A stretch of DNA of 64,000 nucleotides from an uncultured Paracoccaceae bacterium (GCA_947495295.1 CANLYJ010000001.1:248001-312000); one strand, 5' to 3'. Counted from the first letter of the stretch, positions 41,731 through 51,101 are shown. Notes: a model not told the origin generated them from the letters alone. A program made the numbers and translations.

Positions 41731-44586
41731 TCACACACCCTCCTGATTCAGCTCGCGGGATGGATCAATATCCATCGGGTGATCGCTGTCTTCGACATGG
41801 GCGCGACGGGCCAGCCGCGAGAAGCTCTCCAGCGACAGCATCACCGCACCGACAACGGCCAGAAACACGCCAAGGTCGAACAGGGCAGCAGTCGCCAGTT
41901 CAAACTTTTCAAAGGGCGGGATGCGGACATAGGTGAAATCGGATGTGAGGAACGGCTTGGCCACAAACCACGACCCGATCCCGGTCAGTCCCGCAATCAG
42001 CACACCTGCGCCAATCACCCCATGATAGGGATAGCGTAACCGGGCAGAGGCCCAGCTGAACCCGCTGGCCATATATTGCATGACAACCGCAATCGACACG
42101 ATCAGACCGGCAATAAAACCGCCGCCCGGCTCATTATGACCGCGCAGGAAGATATAGAAACCAACCATCAGCACTACGGGCATGATCACGCGGGTCAGCA
42201 CCACCATCATCATTGGATGCATGTCGCCGGCGCGAGGCTGATCGGGCAACCGGTTCAACAGGCGGGCACGGACAGGACCGTTCAGCAATGTTTCGGTCAG
42301 GGCATAGATCAGCAATGCGGCAATCCCCAGCACGATAATCTCGCCATAGGTGTCAAAACCCCGAAAATCGACCAAGATGACATTCACCACATTGGTCCCA
42401 CCGCCGCCTTTGTAGGAATTGGCCAGATGGAATTCCGAGATCGGCGTGGTGACCGCATCACGCAGCAGATAGTGATAGGCCATCGCCATCGTTGCCAGCC
42501 CGCCTGCAACGGCAACCCCACCATCGCGGACCCGGCGCAAGACGGTACTTTCGACCGGCGTCTGGTTGGGCAGAAAGTTCAGGGCCAGCAGCAGCAGAAT
42601 GATGGTCACCACCTCGACGGTGATCTGCGTCATCGCCAGATCGGGCGCGCTGAAATAGACAAATGCCACCGATACCATCAGCCCGACAATCCCGATCAGG
42701 ATCAGTGATAACAGGCGATTGCGATGCAAAAAGACCAGGCCGCAAGTTGCCACGACCAGCATCAGCCAACCGCCAATGGATACGGGATCGACCGGCTGTA
42801 CCGTCCGGGTCGGGGCGGCAATCGTGCCAGTGGTCCAGGCGTGATAGCCCGCAGCCACAACAGCGATAGCGAAAATCGCGGCATAGCGGGAAAAGGCCCC
42901 GTTATGCACACCGTGAATGACGGCACGGGCGATGCCGACACATCCGGCGATCAAGGCGTCGAAAATCACCTTGGCTTCGGGGCGCGGCGTGGCATCCCAT
43001 GCGCGCAGCAGCGGCTTGAACAGGGCCAGCACGATCAAACCGCCGACCACAGCGGCGACCGACATGTAAAGGGCGGGGACCAACCCGTGCCAGATTTTCA
43101 GGTAGTTCTTGGGCACCTCAGCCGCTGTTCCCAACACCGATCCGGTGACCATCTTGACGAAAGGTTCCGCCAGAAACGGGGCGCTGCCGATGACAACAAC
43201 CAGCACGACCAGCAAGGCAGGCGGGCCCCACATGCCAAAGCCGGGATCATGCGGCGTGGCGGGATAATCGTCGCGCACGGGGCCAAGGAATGTGTGACCG
43301 ATCAGGCGGAAACAATAGGCGGCAGAGAACAGCGCGCCAACCGTGGCCATGACAGGGACCAGCCACGGCGATCCAAACAGCGTTGTGTGCAACGCCTCTT
43401 CCAGCATCATTTCCTTGGACAGGAACCCGTTCAGGAACGGGATGCCCGCCATGGAAAGTGAGGCAAGGGTGGCAATGACAAAGGTCACCGGCATCAGCTT
43501 GCGCAAGCCACCAAGGCGCCGGATATCGCGGGTATGGGCCTCGTGATCAATAATGCCGGCCGACATGAAAAGTGCGGCCTTGAACGTGGCGTGGTTCAGA
43601 ATGTGGAAAACAGCCGCCATCGCGCCAAAGGCCGTGCCAGTGCCCAAAAGCATGGTGATCAGGCCCAGATGACTGACCGTCGAGAAGGCCAGCAGCGCCT
43701 TCAGATCATGTTTGAACAACCCGATCACAGCGCCCAGCACCATGGTGATCAGACCGGCGGTTGTGACAATCACGAACCATTCCGTCGTACCGGACAACAC
43801 CGGCCACATCCGGGCCATCAGGAAAATGCCCGCCTTCACCATGGTTGCGGAATGCAGATAGGCCGAAACCGGGGTCGGGGCGGCCATCGCGTGCGGCAGC
43901 CAGAAATGGAACGGGAACTGGGCAGATTTTGTGAAACAGCCCAACAGGATCAGGATCAGGGCAGGCAGGTAAAGCGGGCTCTCCTGGATCATCTCGCGGT
44001 TTTGCAAAATGACGCTCAGGTCATAGCTGCCAACGATCTGGCCCAGGATCAGCATACCACCGATCATCGCCAGCCCGCCCATACCGGTGACGGCCAGCGC
44101 CATACGCGCGCCCTGACGGCCTTCGGGCAGATGTTTCCAGTAGCCGATCAACAGGAAGGATGACAGCGACGTCAACTCCCAGAAAATCAGCAAAAGCAGG
44201 ATGTTATCCGACAGGACAATCCCCACCATCGCGCCCTGGAACAGCAGCAGATAGGTGAAAAACTCGCCCATATTATCCTTGCGGGACAGATAATAGCGGG
44301 CATAGGTGATGATCAGCAGGCCGATGCCAAGGATCAGCAGGGCAAAGAAAAAGCCAAGCCCATCCAGCATCAGGTGAAAGTTCAGACCCAAAAGGGGCAT
44401 CCAGTCCACACCTGTCTGCACCACCCCACCGGCGAATACGGTCGGGGCGTGGCTCAACAAGCCGATGAAGGCAGCAAGGCTAAAGGTGAAGGTCACACCG
44501 GCACATGCCGCGCGACCGGCTGAATTCATTAGCCCGGGCAACAGGGCGCCCAAAAAGGGCAAGGCGACGATAAGGAAGAGGGACAC
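41731..44586 (-). CDS. mnhAB: Na+/H+ antiporter subunit A/B fusion
   Basis: A 951-residue membrane protein that fuses MnhA (NuoL-like, about 1-770, with ELTSLSSFLLIGYWKHLP, HFWLPHAMAAPTPVSAYLHSATMVKAGIFL and HDLKALLAFSTVSHLGLI) to MnhB (about 785-930, starting MVVLTRVIMPVVLMVGFYIFL, with HNEPGGGFIAGL). Such A/B fusions are known in rhizobial Pha systems. The operon AB-C-D-E-F-G exchanges cytoplasmic Na+ (or K+) for H+, supporting pH and salt tolerance. The start is a GTG at 44586 with AGGAG five bases upstream. The 120 nt upstream must contain the operon promoter; I could not fix its boxes. Confidence 0.95.
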   Translation of the reverse strand: MSLFLIVALPFLGALLPGLMNSAGRAACAGVTFTFSLAAFIGLLSHAPTVFAGGVVQTGVDWMPLLGLNFHLMLDGLGFFFALLILGIGLLIITYARYYLSRKDNMGEFFTYLLLFQGAMVGIVLSDNILLLLIFWELTSLSSFLLIGYWKHLPEGRQGARMALAVTGMGGLAMIGGMLILGQIVGSYDLSVILQNREMIQESPLYLPALILILLGCFTKSAQFPFHFWLPHAMAAPTPVSAYLHSATMVKAGIFLMARMWPVLSGTTEWFVIVTTAGLITMVLGAVIGLFKHDLKALLAFSTVSHLGLITMLLGTGTAFGAMAAVFHILNHATFKAALFMSAGIIDHEAHTRDIRRLGGLRKLMPVTFVIATLASLSMAGIPFLNGFLSKEMMLEEALHTTLFGSPWLVPVMATVGALFSAAYCFRLIGHTFLGPVRDDYPATPHDPGFGMWGPPALLVVLVVVIGSAPFLAEPFVKMVTGSVLGTAAEVPKNYLKIWHGLVPALYMSVAAVVGGLIVLALFKPLLRAWDATPRPEAKVIFDALIAGCVGIARAVIHGVHNGAFSRYAAIFAIAVVAAGYHAWTTGTIAAPTRTVQPVDPVSIGGWLMLVVATCGLVFLHRNRLLSLILIGIVGLMVSVAFVYFSAPDLAMTQITVEVVTIILLLLALNFLPNQTPVESTVLRRVRDGGVAVAGGLATMAMAYHYLLRDAVTTPISEFHLANSYKGGGGTNVVNVILVDFRGFDTYGEIIVLGIAALLIYALTETLLNGPVRARLLNRLPDQPRAGDMHPMMMVVLTRVIMPVVLMVGFYIFLRGHNEPGGGFIAGLIVSIAVVMQYMASGFSWASARLRYPYHGVIGAGVLIAGLTGIGSWFVAKPFLTSDFTYVRIPPFEKFELATAALFDLGVFLAVVGAVMLSLESFSRLARRAHVEDSDHPMDIDPSRELNQEGV

Positions 44587-44706
44587 GCGAACTCCTGATC
44601 TAAAGGCCTGAAGGTTTTATACTTTCTGGGTCAAAATGCGCCCGGCCTCAAGCGAAACCGGCGATTTCACGTCGAAATAGGTCTGGTTTTGGCGATTGCC
44701 AGTACC

Positions 44707-45138
44707 TCAATCGCGGTTTCGGGTCGGTCGCGTCACCCACATCCCGGCGAGGATTAGGGCAACGCCAATGCTGCGGGCTAACGGGTTGCCTGGTGCGCCC
44801 AAAATGATGTCCAGTACCACGCCGGAAATCATCTGGCCCGCAATAATCAGCATCGCGGTTTGCGCCGCACCAATGCGGGCAATCAGCCAACTGCCTGCGG
44901 CGATAAAGATCACGCCGACCGGCCCACCCAGATAGGCCCACCATGGGGACGCCGCTGGTTCGCCTGCGAACAACCCTCCGAACGCCATCGCGGCCAACGT
45001 GATGAAAATCAAGCCAATCAAGTGATTCCAAAACGACGATTCCATTGCCGAAGTGGACAGCGCCAACCGGCCATTGATCTGGCGTGACAGACCCACCAGC
45101 ACACCTGCCAGCACGGCAAGGGCGGCAAAACCGATCAT
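44707..45138 (-). CDS. YdcZ-type (DMT superfamily) membrane protein, second of a pair
   Basis: A 143-residue protein with five hydrophobic helices, resembling the DMT_YdcZ family (DUF606): VLAGVLVGLSRQINGRLA at the start, WNHLIGLIFITLAAMAFGG, AYLGGPVGVIFIAAGSWLIARIGAAQTAMLIIAGQMISGVVLD. Such proteins often work as pairs of unequal half-transporters. It overlaps the gene upstream (45135-45602) by four bases, supporting a heteromeric pair. Substrate unknown; the ATG at 45138 is the first start and lies in that overlap. Confidence 0.85.
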   Translation of the reverse strand: MIGFAALAVLAGVLVGLSRQINGRLALSTSAMESSFWNHLIGLIFITLAAMAFGGLFAGEPAASPWWAYLGGPVGVIFIAAGSWLIARIGAAQTAMLIIAGQMISGVVLDIILGAPGNPLARSIGVALILAGMWVTRPTRNRD

Positions 45139-45602
45139 GCTGCACCGCCAAAAAAGATAATGATCAAGCTGCCCGCGGTGATCAGGGCCAGCGACAGGTA
45201 ATCGCGCGTCCCCGGCATCTTTTGCGGCAGACCAAAAAGCCCCCGGATATCGGCAAACAGGCTGAACAAAACCTGCCCCGCCAACCCCAGCGCGATCGTG
45301 CCCGACAGCGCCAGCGCGGTGTTCATCGTGGCCGATGTCAGCATCACGGTCAGCGCGCCTGACACCCCGCCCAGATATGTCCATAGCGGCGGACGCACCG
45401 TTGCCGCGCGTTTCGGGCGCAGGAAAAGCAGCAAAGCCAATGCCGCAACGCTGCCTGTCAGATGCGGCACCCAGGATGCGAAAAACAATGACCCATAGGC
45501 CGCCAATGTGCCATTGAACAACACCATCAGGCTCAGCAGGCCACCGGCACCAAATGCAGCGGCGAAATGATAAAAGCGGGGTGCGTCGGCGGCGTGGGTC
45601 AT
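45135..45602 (-). CDS. YdcZ-type (DMT superfamily) membrane protein, first of a pair
   Basis: A 155-residue protein with five helices. Recognisable YdcZ-like parts are FGAGGLLSLMVLFNGTLAAYGSLFFASWVPHLTGSVAALALL, WTYLGGVSGALTVMLTSATMNTALALSGTIALGLAGQVLF and the closing ALITAGSLIIIFFG. I start at ATG 45602 because helix 1 follows closely; the in-frame extension to 45773 overlaps a different gene. It is coupled to the next gene and may form a small-molecule exporter with it (inference from the family). Confidence 0.85.
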   Translation of the reverse strand: MTHAADAPRFYHFAAAFGAGGLLSLMVLFNGTLAAYGSLFFASWVPHLTGSVAALALLLFLRPKRAATVRPPLWTYLGGVSGALTVMLTSATMNTALALSGTIALGLAGQVLFSLFADIRGLFGLPQKMPGTRDYLSLALITAGSLIIIFFGGAA

Positions 45603-45642
45603 GGGCGCAGCCTTACAGGCAGCGACCCGGTGTCGTCCAGTG

Positions 45643-46002
45643 TCAGGCGGCCGCTTCTGGCGTGCGCCAAAGTGCGCCGAACAATGCCGCAACCGCAAGC
45701 AAATTGGCGCAGGCGATCCCGGCATAGATCCAGCCGGGCACATCACCCAAGGCCCAGATATTGCTGACCGCAAAGCTGGTCCCGATCAACAGCGCAACAA
45801 AGGCGATATAGGCCAGCCAGCGCCAGCCGCGCAGCAGCCCATAGGCGAAACCGGCATAAATCACAGCGACCGGCAGTAGCTGCACAGCCTCTGCGCTAAA
45901 GCGACTGATAAACAGTGCCAGAACGTAAAGCCCTGCGGAAAGTGCCACAAAATTTGCAGCCCAACGCATTGCACCTTTGGTTTTTGTCATCTCAGACCTC
46001 AT
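45643..46002 (-). CDS. small membrane protein downstream of the cytochrome gene
   Basis: A 119-residue protein with four hydrophobic helices (AANFVALSAGLYVLALFIS; LLPVAVIYAGFAYGLLRGWRWLAYIAFVALLIGTSFAVS; GWIYAGIACANLLAVAALFGALW). It has no family I can name. Its ATG (46002) overlaps the cytochrome stop by four bases (ATGA), so the two are coupled. A second Met (45990) is an alternative start. It might anchor or support the cytochrome/hydroxylase system; that is inference. Confidence 0.7.
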   Translation of the reverse strand: MRSEMTKTKGAMRWAANFVALSAGLYVLALFISRFSAEAVQLLPVAVIYAGFAYGLLRGWRWLAYIAFVALLIGTSFAVSNIWALGDVPGWIYAGIACANLLAVAALFGALWRTPEAAA

Positions 46003-46613
46003 TCATCATTCGCGCAAGGATAACCCGCAACACCCCAGGCAAGGACATCATCCACGTGTTCCTGCAAACTATAGGGCGCGGGTTCGCGCCCCCCGCCAGG
46101 GTTCCACGCCCAATGCAGGATCAGGTCGTGATCCAGATGGCTGGCGATTTCCTGAAAATCACGGCCACCATTGCGGTCAGGGTCGCGCAGCTGATTGCAG
46201 ATCTCGACCATGGATTTGCCGAACCATTCCGCCTCTACTGGGGCCAACTGCCAGTTCATGGCGACCTGCGGGGCGGCATGTGGCCTGTCATTGGACCCTT
46301 CGCGATAGGCGTGGCAGGTGGCGCATTGCACATATTCGGCACCAATCCGGCTGTCGCCTGCATTCACGTTCATGCCATGCGGGCGCGATTTGCCATAGCT
46401 TGGGCCAGACCACATCGGGATGTTATCGGCCCCCACATGACAGTTGGAACAGCGCGGATGCGACGTGACCTCGTAAATGCGCTGCCACGCGGCCAGCCCA
46501 TCTTCGCGGCTGACGGACCCATCGGCGGGGGGATTGATTGATACGTTTTCGCCCTCTGCAAAGGCCGTGATGGCAAAAGAACTGGCCGCAAGGCCGGCAA
46601 CAAACCATTTCAT
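45999..46613 (-). CDS. periplasmic di-heme-type c cytochrome
   Basis: A 204-residue exported protein with a Sec signal (MKWFVAGLAASSFAITAFA) and two heme-attachment motifs, CSNCH (55-59) and CATCH (97-101). Several Met residues (IPMW, HGMN) could be axial ligands. The domain organisation differs from ordinary class I cytochromes. It follows the molybdenum hydroxylase large subunit gene by 12 nt and is therefore the likely electron acceptor for that enzyme, in the same way as cytochrome subunits accompany isoquinoline-oxidoreductase-like or aldehyde-oxidase-type periplasmic enzymes (family knowledge plus inference). Confidence 0.85.
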   Translation of the reverse strand: MKWFVAGLAASSFAITAFAEGENVSINPPADGSVSREDGLAAWQRIYEVTSHPRCSNCHVGADNIPMWSGPSYGKSRPHGMNVNAGDSRIGAEYVQCATCHAYREGSNDRPHAAPQVAMNWQLAPVEAEWFGKSMVEICNQLRDPDRNGGRDFQEIASHLDHDLILHWAWNPGGGREPAPYSLQEHVDDVLAWGVAGYPCANDE

Positions 46614-46625
46614 CGCAACCACCCC

Positions 46626-48866
46626 TTAGACAAAATCGACGAATTTGTTGAACGGCATCTCGCGCAGGCGTTCACCCGTCAGATCAAAAATGGCGCTGGC
46701 CAATGCGGCGGCGGCAGGCGGGACAGGGGGTTCGCCAATGCCACGAATTTTCGCCGCATTCTCCAATCCGCGCACGATGATCTCGGGCGTTTGATAGATG
46801 CGCATGCCCTCGGCGGCATGGTAATTTGTCTGTTCCGCCATGCCATCGGCATAGGTGATCTCAGAATTGATGGCATGGCCCAGCGCCCAGATCACACCAC
46901 CCTGCACCTGGTTTTCGAAATTGACCGGGTCAATCACCCGGCCCACATCGGCCACGACATAAACCTTGTCGATCTTGATGCCGTAATCTGTCATCGACAC
47001 GTCAATCACCTCCGCCACCGGCACGCCGAAACTTTCGACCAGCGCCAAACCACGGCCCCGGTTCGGGCCAAGGTCGGTGCCCCAATCTGACATCTCGGCG
47101 ACGGTTTCCAATACGGTGCGATGCACCGGGTGATTGACCAAGCGCAGGCGTTCCTCCATCGGGTCAGCACCCGCCGTGCGGATCAGTTCGTCCAAGGTAT
47201 TCTCTGCAAAGAACCCGGCATGGCTGGCCCCGACAGAGCGCCATGAACTGACCGGCCCCAATTCAGGCACGCGGTAACCGCGCACCCGCAGATCGGGGAT
47301 GTCATAGGGCATGTTCCAAGCGCCCGCGACGATCTGCATATCCGGCCCGGGCACGGATTGACCGATGCGCCCCATTTGCGAATTCATGACAGAGGGTGAC
47401 GCGATATCCAGCGACAGCGCCTGCACCTGCCCATTGGCCACTACGCCCTGCGCACGCGACATCGCGATCTGGCGCGGGAAATCCTGCACGAAATCCTCTT
47501 CGCGGCTATAGGTCAGCTTGACTGGGGTGCCCGGCATTGTGACCGCAACCTCGGTCGCCTGCTTGATATGCTCAAACTCCAGCCGGTGGCCAAAGCTGCC
47601 GCCGGAAAACTGGTTGATGAACGTCACCTGATCGGCCTCAACCCCGGCAATACCCGCCACCTGCTGTTGCACGAAACGGGGCATCTGGTGGCCGGACCAC
47701 ACGGTGACGCCGTCATCCGTGACCAGCACGGTTGCGTTCAGCGGCTCCAACGGCTGGTGGGCCACATAAGGCGCGCGGTTTTCAACGGCGATCACCTCGG
47801 CACCATCAAGGGCGGCATCGACATCACCATCCGCGCGCCATTCCTGATCCAGACGGTCAGCAGTGAAACTGGAGGCAACCTCGTCCCAATGCCCGTCCAT
47901 CTCTGCGGGGTAGGGGGCCGGGCCCCAATCGACCTCAATCGCATTGACGGCCTCAATCGCGCGCCAGGTATTATCAGCCACAACCGCAACACCGTTCTTG
48001 ACCGGCACGATGGATTTCACACCGCGCATCGTCTCCGCCGCAGTTGCGTCAAAGCTATTCACCGGGCCACCCTTGCGCGGGTTCACCCGGACAGAGGCAT
48101 GAACCATCCCGTCCATCGCGATATCGATGCCGAAATCCTGTGTGCCAGTGGATTTGGCATAGGTGTCGGTACGCATCATCGGCTTGCCGATTTTGGCCCA
48201 ATTGGCAGGGTCGCGCAGGGCGACCTTTGTCACCGGGGCGATTTCGGCAGCGTCAGCAGCTAGATCAGCATAGGCAATTTTGGTCCCGTCAGGCAGTTCA
48301 ACAGCACCATTTGCAGTCTTCAACTGCGCCACGGGAACACCCGTGCGCGCACTGGCCGCAGCTTTGATCGTTTCACGGGCTACGGCCCCAGCCATCCGCA
48401 GCTTTTCATATTGGTCGGGCATGGATGTAGACCCACCCGTCCCCTGAATGCCGATCAGCTTCAGCACACCGCCCGCCACATCGCGCATGGTTTCGGCCAC
48501 GGCGCTATCGTCAAAGGACATGAACGGCACGCCCTCTTCGGCAAAGGCAGTGTTGTAATAGGCAGGCGACGGTTCGCCAAAGCTCAGCGTGGCTTGGTCA
48601 ACCTCAATGTCCAGTTCCTCGGCGATCAGGACGGCCTGCGATGACTGCACGCCCTGGCCGATATCGGCATGGGGCACAATCAGGGTGATGCCATCCGATG
48701 TCAGTTTGACAAAGGGGTTAAAGGCGGCTTCGCCGTCGGCCAGCCCAGCAGCCAAAGGGTTGGCATGGGGGCGGGCGGCCATGAATGTGCCAAAGGCGAC
48801 ACCGCCCAGTATGGCAGTGGAGCCAATCAGAAATGTGCGGCGGCCAATTGTTCTCAGACGTCCCAT
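46626..48866 (-). CDS. molybdenum hydroxylase large subunit (isoquinoline 1-oxidoreductase beta-like), Tat-exported
   Basis: A 746-residue xanthine-dehydrogenase-family subunit. The N-terminus has a twin-arginine signal (GRRTFLIGSTAILGG), so export of the folded molybdenum enzyme is expected. Molybdopterin-binding parts include HADIGQGVQSSQAVLIAEEL and QFSGGSFGHRLE, and the conserved catalytic Glu appears in RGIGEPPVPPAA near the C-terminus. The overall type is IorB-like (cytosine-dinucleotide cofactor expected). It follows the 2Fe-2S subunit by three nt and precedes a c-type cytochrome. The substrate is not predictable: members oxidise aldehydes or N-heterocycles. No XdhC-type maturation gene is visible here. 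Confidence 0.92.
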   Translation of the reverse strand: MGRLRTIGRRTFLIGSTAILGGVAFGTFMAARPHANPLAAGLADGEAAFNPFVKLTSDGITLIVPHADIGQGVQSSQAVLIAEELDIEVDQATLSFGEPSPAYYNTAFAEEGVPFMSFDDSAVAETMRDVAGGVLKLIGIQGTGGSTSMPDQYEKLRMAGAVARETIKAAASARTGVPVAQLKTANGAVELPDGTKIAYADLAADAAEIAPVTKVALRDPANWAKIGKPMMRTDTYAKSTGTQDFGIDIAMDGMVHASVRVNPRKGGPVNSFDATAAETMRGVKSIVPVKNGVAVVADNTWRAIEAVNAIEVDWGPAPYPAEMDGHWDEVASSFTADRLDQEWRADGDVDAALDGAEVIAVENRAPYVAHQPLEPLNATVLVTDDGVTVWSGHQMPRFVQQQVAGIAGVEADQVTFINQFSGGSFGHRLEFEHIKQATEVAVTMPGTPVKLTYSREEDFVQDFPRQIAMSRAQGVVANGQVQALSLDIASPSVMNSQMGRIGQSVPGPDMQIVAGAWNMPYDIPDLRVRGYRVPELGPVSSWRSVGASHAGFFAENTLDELIRTAGADPMEERLRLVNHPVHRTVLETVAEMSDWGTDLGPNRGRGLALVESFGVPVAEVIDVSMTDYGIKIDKVYVVADVGRVIDPVNFENQVQGGVIWALGHAINSEITYADGMAEQTNYHAAEGMRIYQTPEIIVRGLENAAKIRGIGEPPVPPAAAALASAIFDLTGERLREMPFNKFVDFV

Positions 48867-48869
48867 CGA

Positions 48870-49331
48870 TCAGGCCTCCTGCAATTTGGTTGCGGCGGTT
48901 TTGACGGCGGCGCGGATACGGGGATATGTGCCACAACGGCAGAGGTTGCCGCCCATCACGATATCAATGTCATCGTCCGTCGGTTCGGGGTTGGTCTCCA
49001 ACAAGGATGCGGCCTGCATGATCTGGCCAGACTGGCAGTAACCGCATTGGGCGACCTGATGTTCGACCCAGGCCTCTTGCACCGCGTGCAGGGCGTCAGG
49101 GGAACCCAGCCCTTCAATCGTGACGACATCAGCGCCCTCTGCGCTGGCGGCGGCGACCTGACAGCTGCGGACGGCCACGCCATCCATATGCACGGTGCAG
49201 GCGCCACATTGGGCGATACCGCAGCCATATTTGGTGCCTTTCAGACCCAATTCATCCCGCAGAACCCACAAAAGCGGCATGTCGTCCTCGACATCCACCT
49301 CACGTTCTTCGCCATTCACCAGTAGTCGCAT
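48870..49331 (-). CDS. 2Fe-2S subunit of the molybdenum hydroxylase (IorA/CoxS-like)
   Basis: A 153-residue protein with the two expected iron-sulfur domains: the plant-ferredoxin-like cluster in [19 protein letters not shown] with the fourth Cys in RSCQV, and the C-terminal helical cluster in [13 protein letters not shown] ... [13 protein letters not shown]. It transfers electrons from the molybdenum centre of the large subunit. ATG 49331 (MRLLVNG) starts the conserved strand. The divergent TetR gene starts 82 nt away, with a clear inverted repeat between. Confidence 0.95.
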   Translation of the reverse strand: MRLLVNGEEREVDVEDDMPLLWVLRDELGLKGTKYGCGIAQCGACTVHMDGVAVRSCQVAAASAEGADVVTIEGLGSPDALHAVQEAWVEHQVAQCGYCQSGQIMQAASLLETNPEPTDDDIDIVMGGNLCRCGTYPRIRAAVKTAATKLQEA

Positions 49332-49377
49332 GTGATCGTTCCTCCGCTGATTGGACAAATTGGCATTTTTAGTCTAA

Positions 49378-49403
49378 TTGACGTGTTTCCATCGACATGT
49401 CAA
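49378..49403. promoter_or_regulatory. probable TetR operator
   Basis: TTGACGTGT (49378-49386) and ACATGTCAA (49395-49403) form an inverted repeat with one mismatch in nine and 8 nt between arms. It lies in the divergent spacer, 46 nt before the hydroxylase operon start and 10 nt before the regulator start, so it could control both. Confidence 0.7.
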
Positions 49404-49412
49404 ATGAAAACC

Positions 49413-49973
49413 ATGACTGACAAGACCCATATGATCGTTTCAGCCGCCGCAAACATGTTTGCGCGCTATGGCTATTCCAAAACGACGATGGGCGATATCG
49501 CAAACGAGGCGGGGGTCGCCCGCCAAACCGTCTATAACGCATTTCCGGGCAAAGAAGAAATCTTGCGGGCAGTGGTGCGGCAGGCGGGGGATGAAACCTA
49601 TAGCGCCGTCATGGCGTCATGGGCCGATACGGACAGTATTGACGACAAACTCTCTGCCTTTCACCAATACGGGCCGCTGAAATGGTTCGAGGCGATCTGC
49701 GCCGCCCCCGATCTGGCCGAACTGATGGACGGGCTGCACCGTGCCGCTTCCGAAGAAATGACCGCGCTTGATCTGAAATGGCGGGCCGCACTTACCGAAA
49801 TGCTGCAGACCAGTCTGGCCGCGCGAGACGGTTTGCCAGCGTCTATCGATGACATCGTTGATTTCTTTTATTCGGCCAGCCTGAACGCCAAACACGGGGT
49901 GCAGGATCTGGCGCAATTGCGGTCACGGCTTGCAACGATCAAGCTGGCCACATTGGCGCTGCTCAAAGCGTAA
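49413..49973 (+). CDS. TetR-family regulator
   Basis: A 186-residue repressor. The N-terminal HTH reads MIVSAAANMFARYGYSKTTMGDIANEAGVARQTVYNAFPGKEEIL, a textbook TetR domain. The C-terminal ligand domain is helical and unassigned. ATG 49413 and ATG 49404 are both possible; neither has a good ribosome site. It diverges from the molybdenum hydroxylase operon, and the inverted repeat at 49378 is a likely binding site. A substrate or product of the hydroxylase is the obvious inducer candidate (inference). Confidence 0.88.
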   Translation: MTDKTHMIVSAAANMFARYGYSKTTMGDIANEAGVARQTVYNAFPGKEEILRAVVRQAGDETYSAVMASWADTDSIDDKLSAFHQYGPLKWFEAICAAPDLAELMDGLHRAASEEMTALDLKWRAALTEMLQTSLAARDGLPASIDDIVDFFYSASLNAKHGVQDLAQLRSRLATIKLATLALLKA

Positions 49974-49983
49974 CGGTTACGGG

Positions 49984-50430
49984 TCAGGCCTCTGACCCGA
50001 TGCGTTTCAACATGGTCATCAGGCGATCAAAATCCGCCTCTCCCAATGTGGCTTTGATCTCCGCCTCGACCTTCCGCTTTGCCTTCTGGGCATCGCGCTG
50101 GGCAGCCAGACCCTTTTCAGTGAACTGCACGATCTTGCCACGGCCATCATCAGGGTCGGGGTCACGGCGCAGAATGCCCGATTGTTCAAGATCGACAATC
50201 AGCTGCTGAACGGCCTGTTTGCTCAGCCCCATGCGGGCGACGATATCAGCCTGTTTCGTGCCCTGCAGACCGACATAGGGGACAACGCTGGACCGGGCCT
50301 CCTGATACCAGTCATGGCCCGCAGCGACCATTTCGGCGGCGAATTTCTCTTTCCAGACAGCGGCGGCATCCCACAGGCGCCAACCAATATGATCGATACG
50401 TATATCGTCAACCTTCTTGACCAAATTCAT
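49984..50430 (-). CDS. MarR-family regulator
   Basis: A 148-residue winged-HTH protein with TKQADIVARMGLSKQAVQQLIVDLEQSGILRRDPDPDDGRGKIVQFTEKGLA, the normal MarR recognition helix and wing. It converges with the TetR gene and diverges from a methyltransferase gene. The spacer has a short dyad GTCA-N7-TGAC at 50441-50455 that could be an operator, but four-base arms are weak evidence. Effector unknown. Confidence 0.87.
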   Translation of the reverse strand: MNLVKKVDDIRIDHIGWRLWDAAAVWKEKFAAEMVAAGHDWYQEARSSVVPYVGLQGTKQADIVARMGLSKQAVQQLIVDLEQSGILRRDPDPDDGRGKIVQFTEKGLAAQRDAQKAKRKVEAEIKATLGEADFDRLMTMLKRIGSEA

Positions 50431-50483
50431 TCCTTATGATAGTCAGTTTACTTGACCATATAAATTCAGGGGCCACCCGTCAA

Positions 50484-51101
50484 ATGACCACGGCTGAACC
50501 ATGCAATACCTATGACGCGACGGCGGATGCCTATGCAAGATCGCATGCGCGTTGGCTGCGGCATGCCGGTGGGCAGGCGCAATGCGCATTCGAAGGGGCG
50601 GTCACGGCATTGTTGCGGCCCGGTACAAGACTGCTGGATGTGGCTTGTGGTACGGGGACCGTGGCGCGGCGTCTGATCCGTGAAACAATCGGAGAGATTG
50701 ATCTGGTCCTTTTGGACGCCTCGCCACGAATGCTTGCGAAATGTGGCGATATCCGCGCCAGACGGGTGCTGGGCTGCATGAAGAACCTGCCTTTTGATGA
50801 CAACGCGTTCGACGTGCTGACATGCGCGTGGGGGATCGAGACTTTGACAGATCCCAGACCGGCACTGGCCGAATTCATACGTGTGACACGAACGGGCGGC
50901 CAGATCTGTCTGGTCTTCTGCGCGGACCGGCCCGCGCAATCGCTGATCGGGCGGGCGCTGCGGCACAATATCACGGTAACGGGGCGGGGGCATTTTTTGC
51001 GCCACGACCGGCTGCGCATCCTCGCCACTGCTGCAGGCGCACGGCATGTCCAGACCCTGCACTGCGCCGGACCTGCCGCCGCAATGATCCTGCATATTTA
51101 G
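50484..51101 (+). CDS. class I SAM-dependent methyltransferase
   Basis: A 205-residue methyltransferase with motif I LLDVACGTGTVAR (about 50-62), motif II region LVLLDASPRMLAKC and post-motif LPFDDNAFDVLTCAWGIETLTDPRPALAEFIRVTRTGGQICLVF. It resembles UbiE/Methyltransf_11 proteins. The substrate is unknown. I prefer the ATG at 50484 (MTTAEPCNTYDATADAYAR), where family similarity begins; an in-frame ATG at 50436 adds 16 residues. It is divergent from marR. Confidence 0.85.
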   Translation: MTTAEPCNTYDATADAYARSHARWLRHAGGQAQCAFEGAVTALLRPGTRLLDVACGTGTVARRLIRETIGEIDLVLLDASPRMLAKCGDIRARRVLGCMKNLPFDDNAFDVLTCAWGIETLTDPRPALAEFIRVTRTGGQICLVFCADRPAQSLIGRALRHNITVTGRGHFLRHDRLRILATAAGARHVQTLHCAGPAAAMILHI

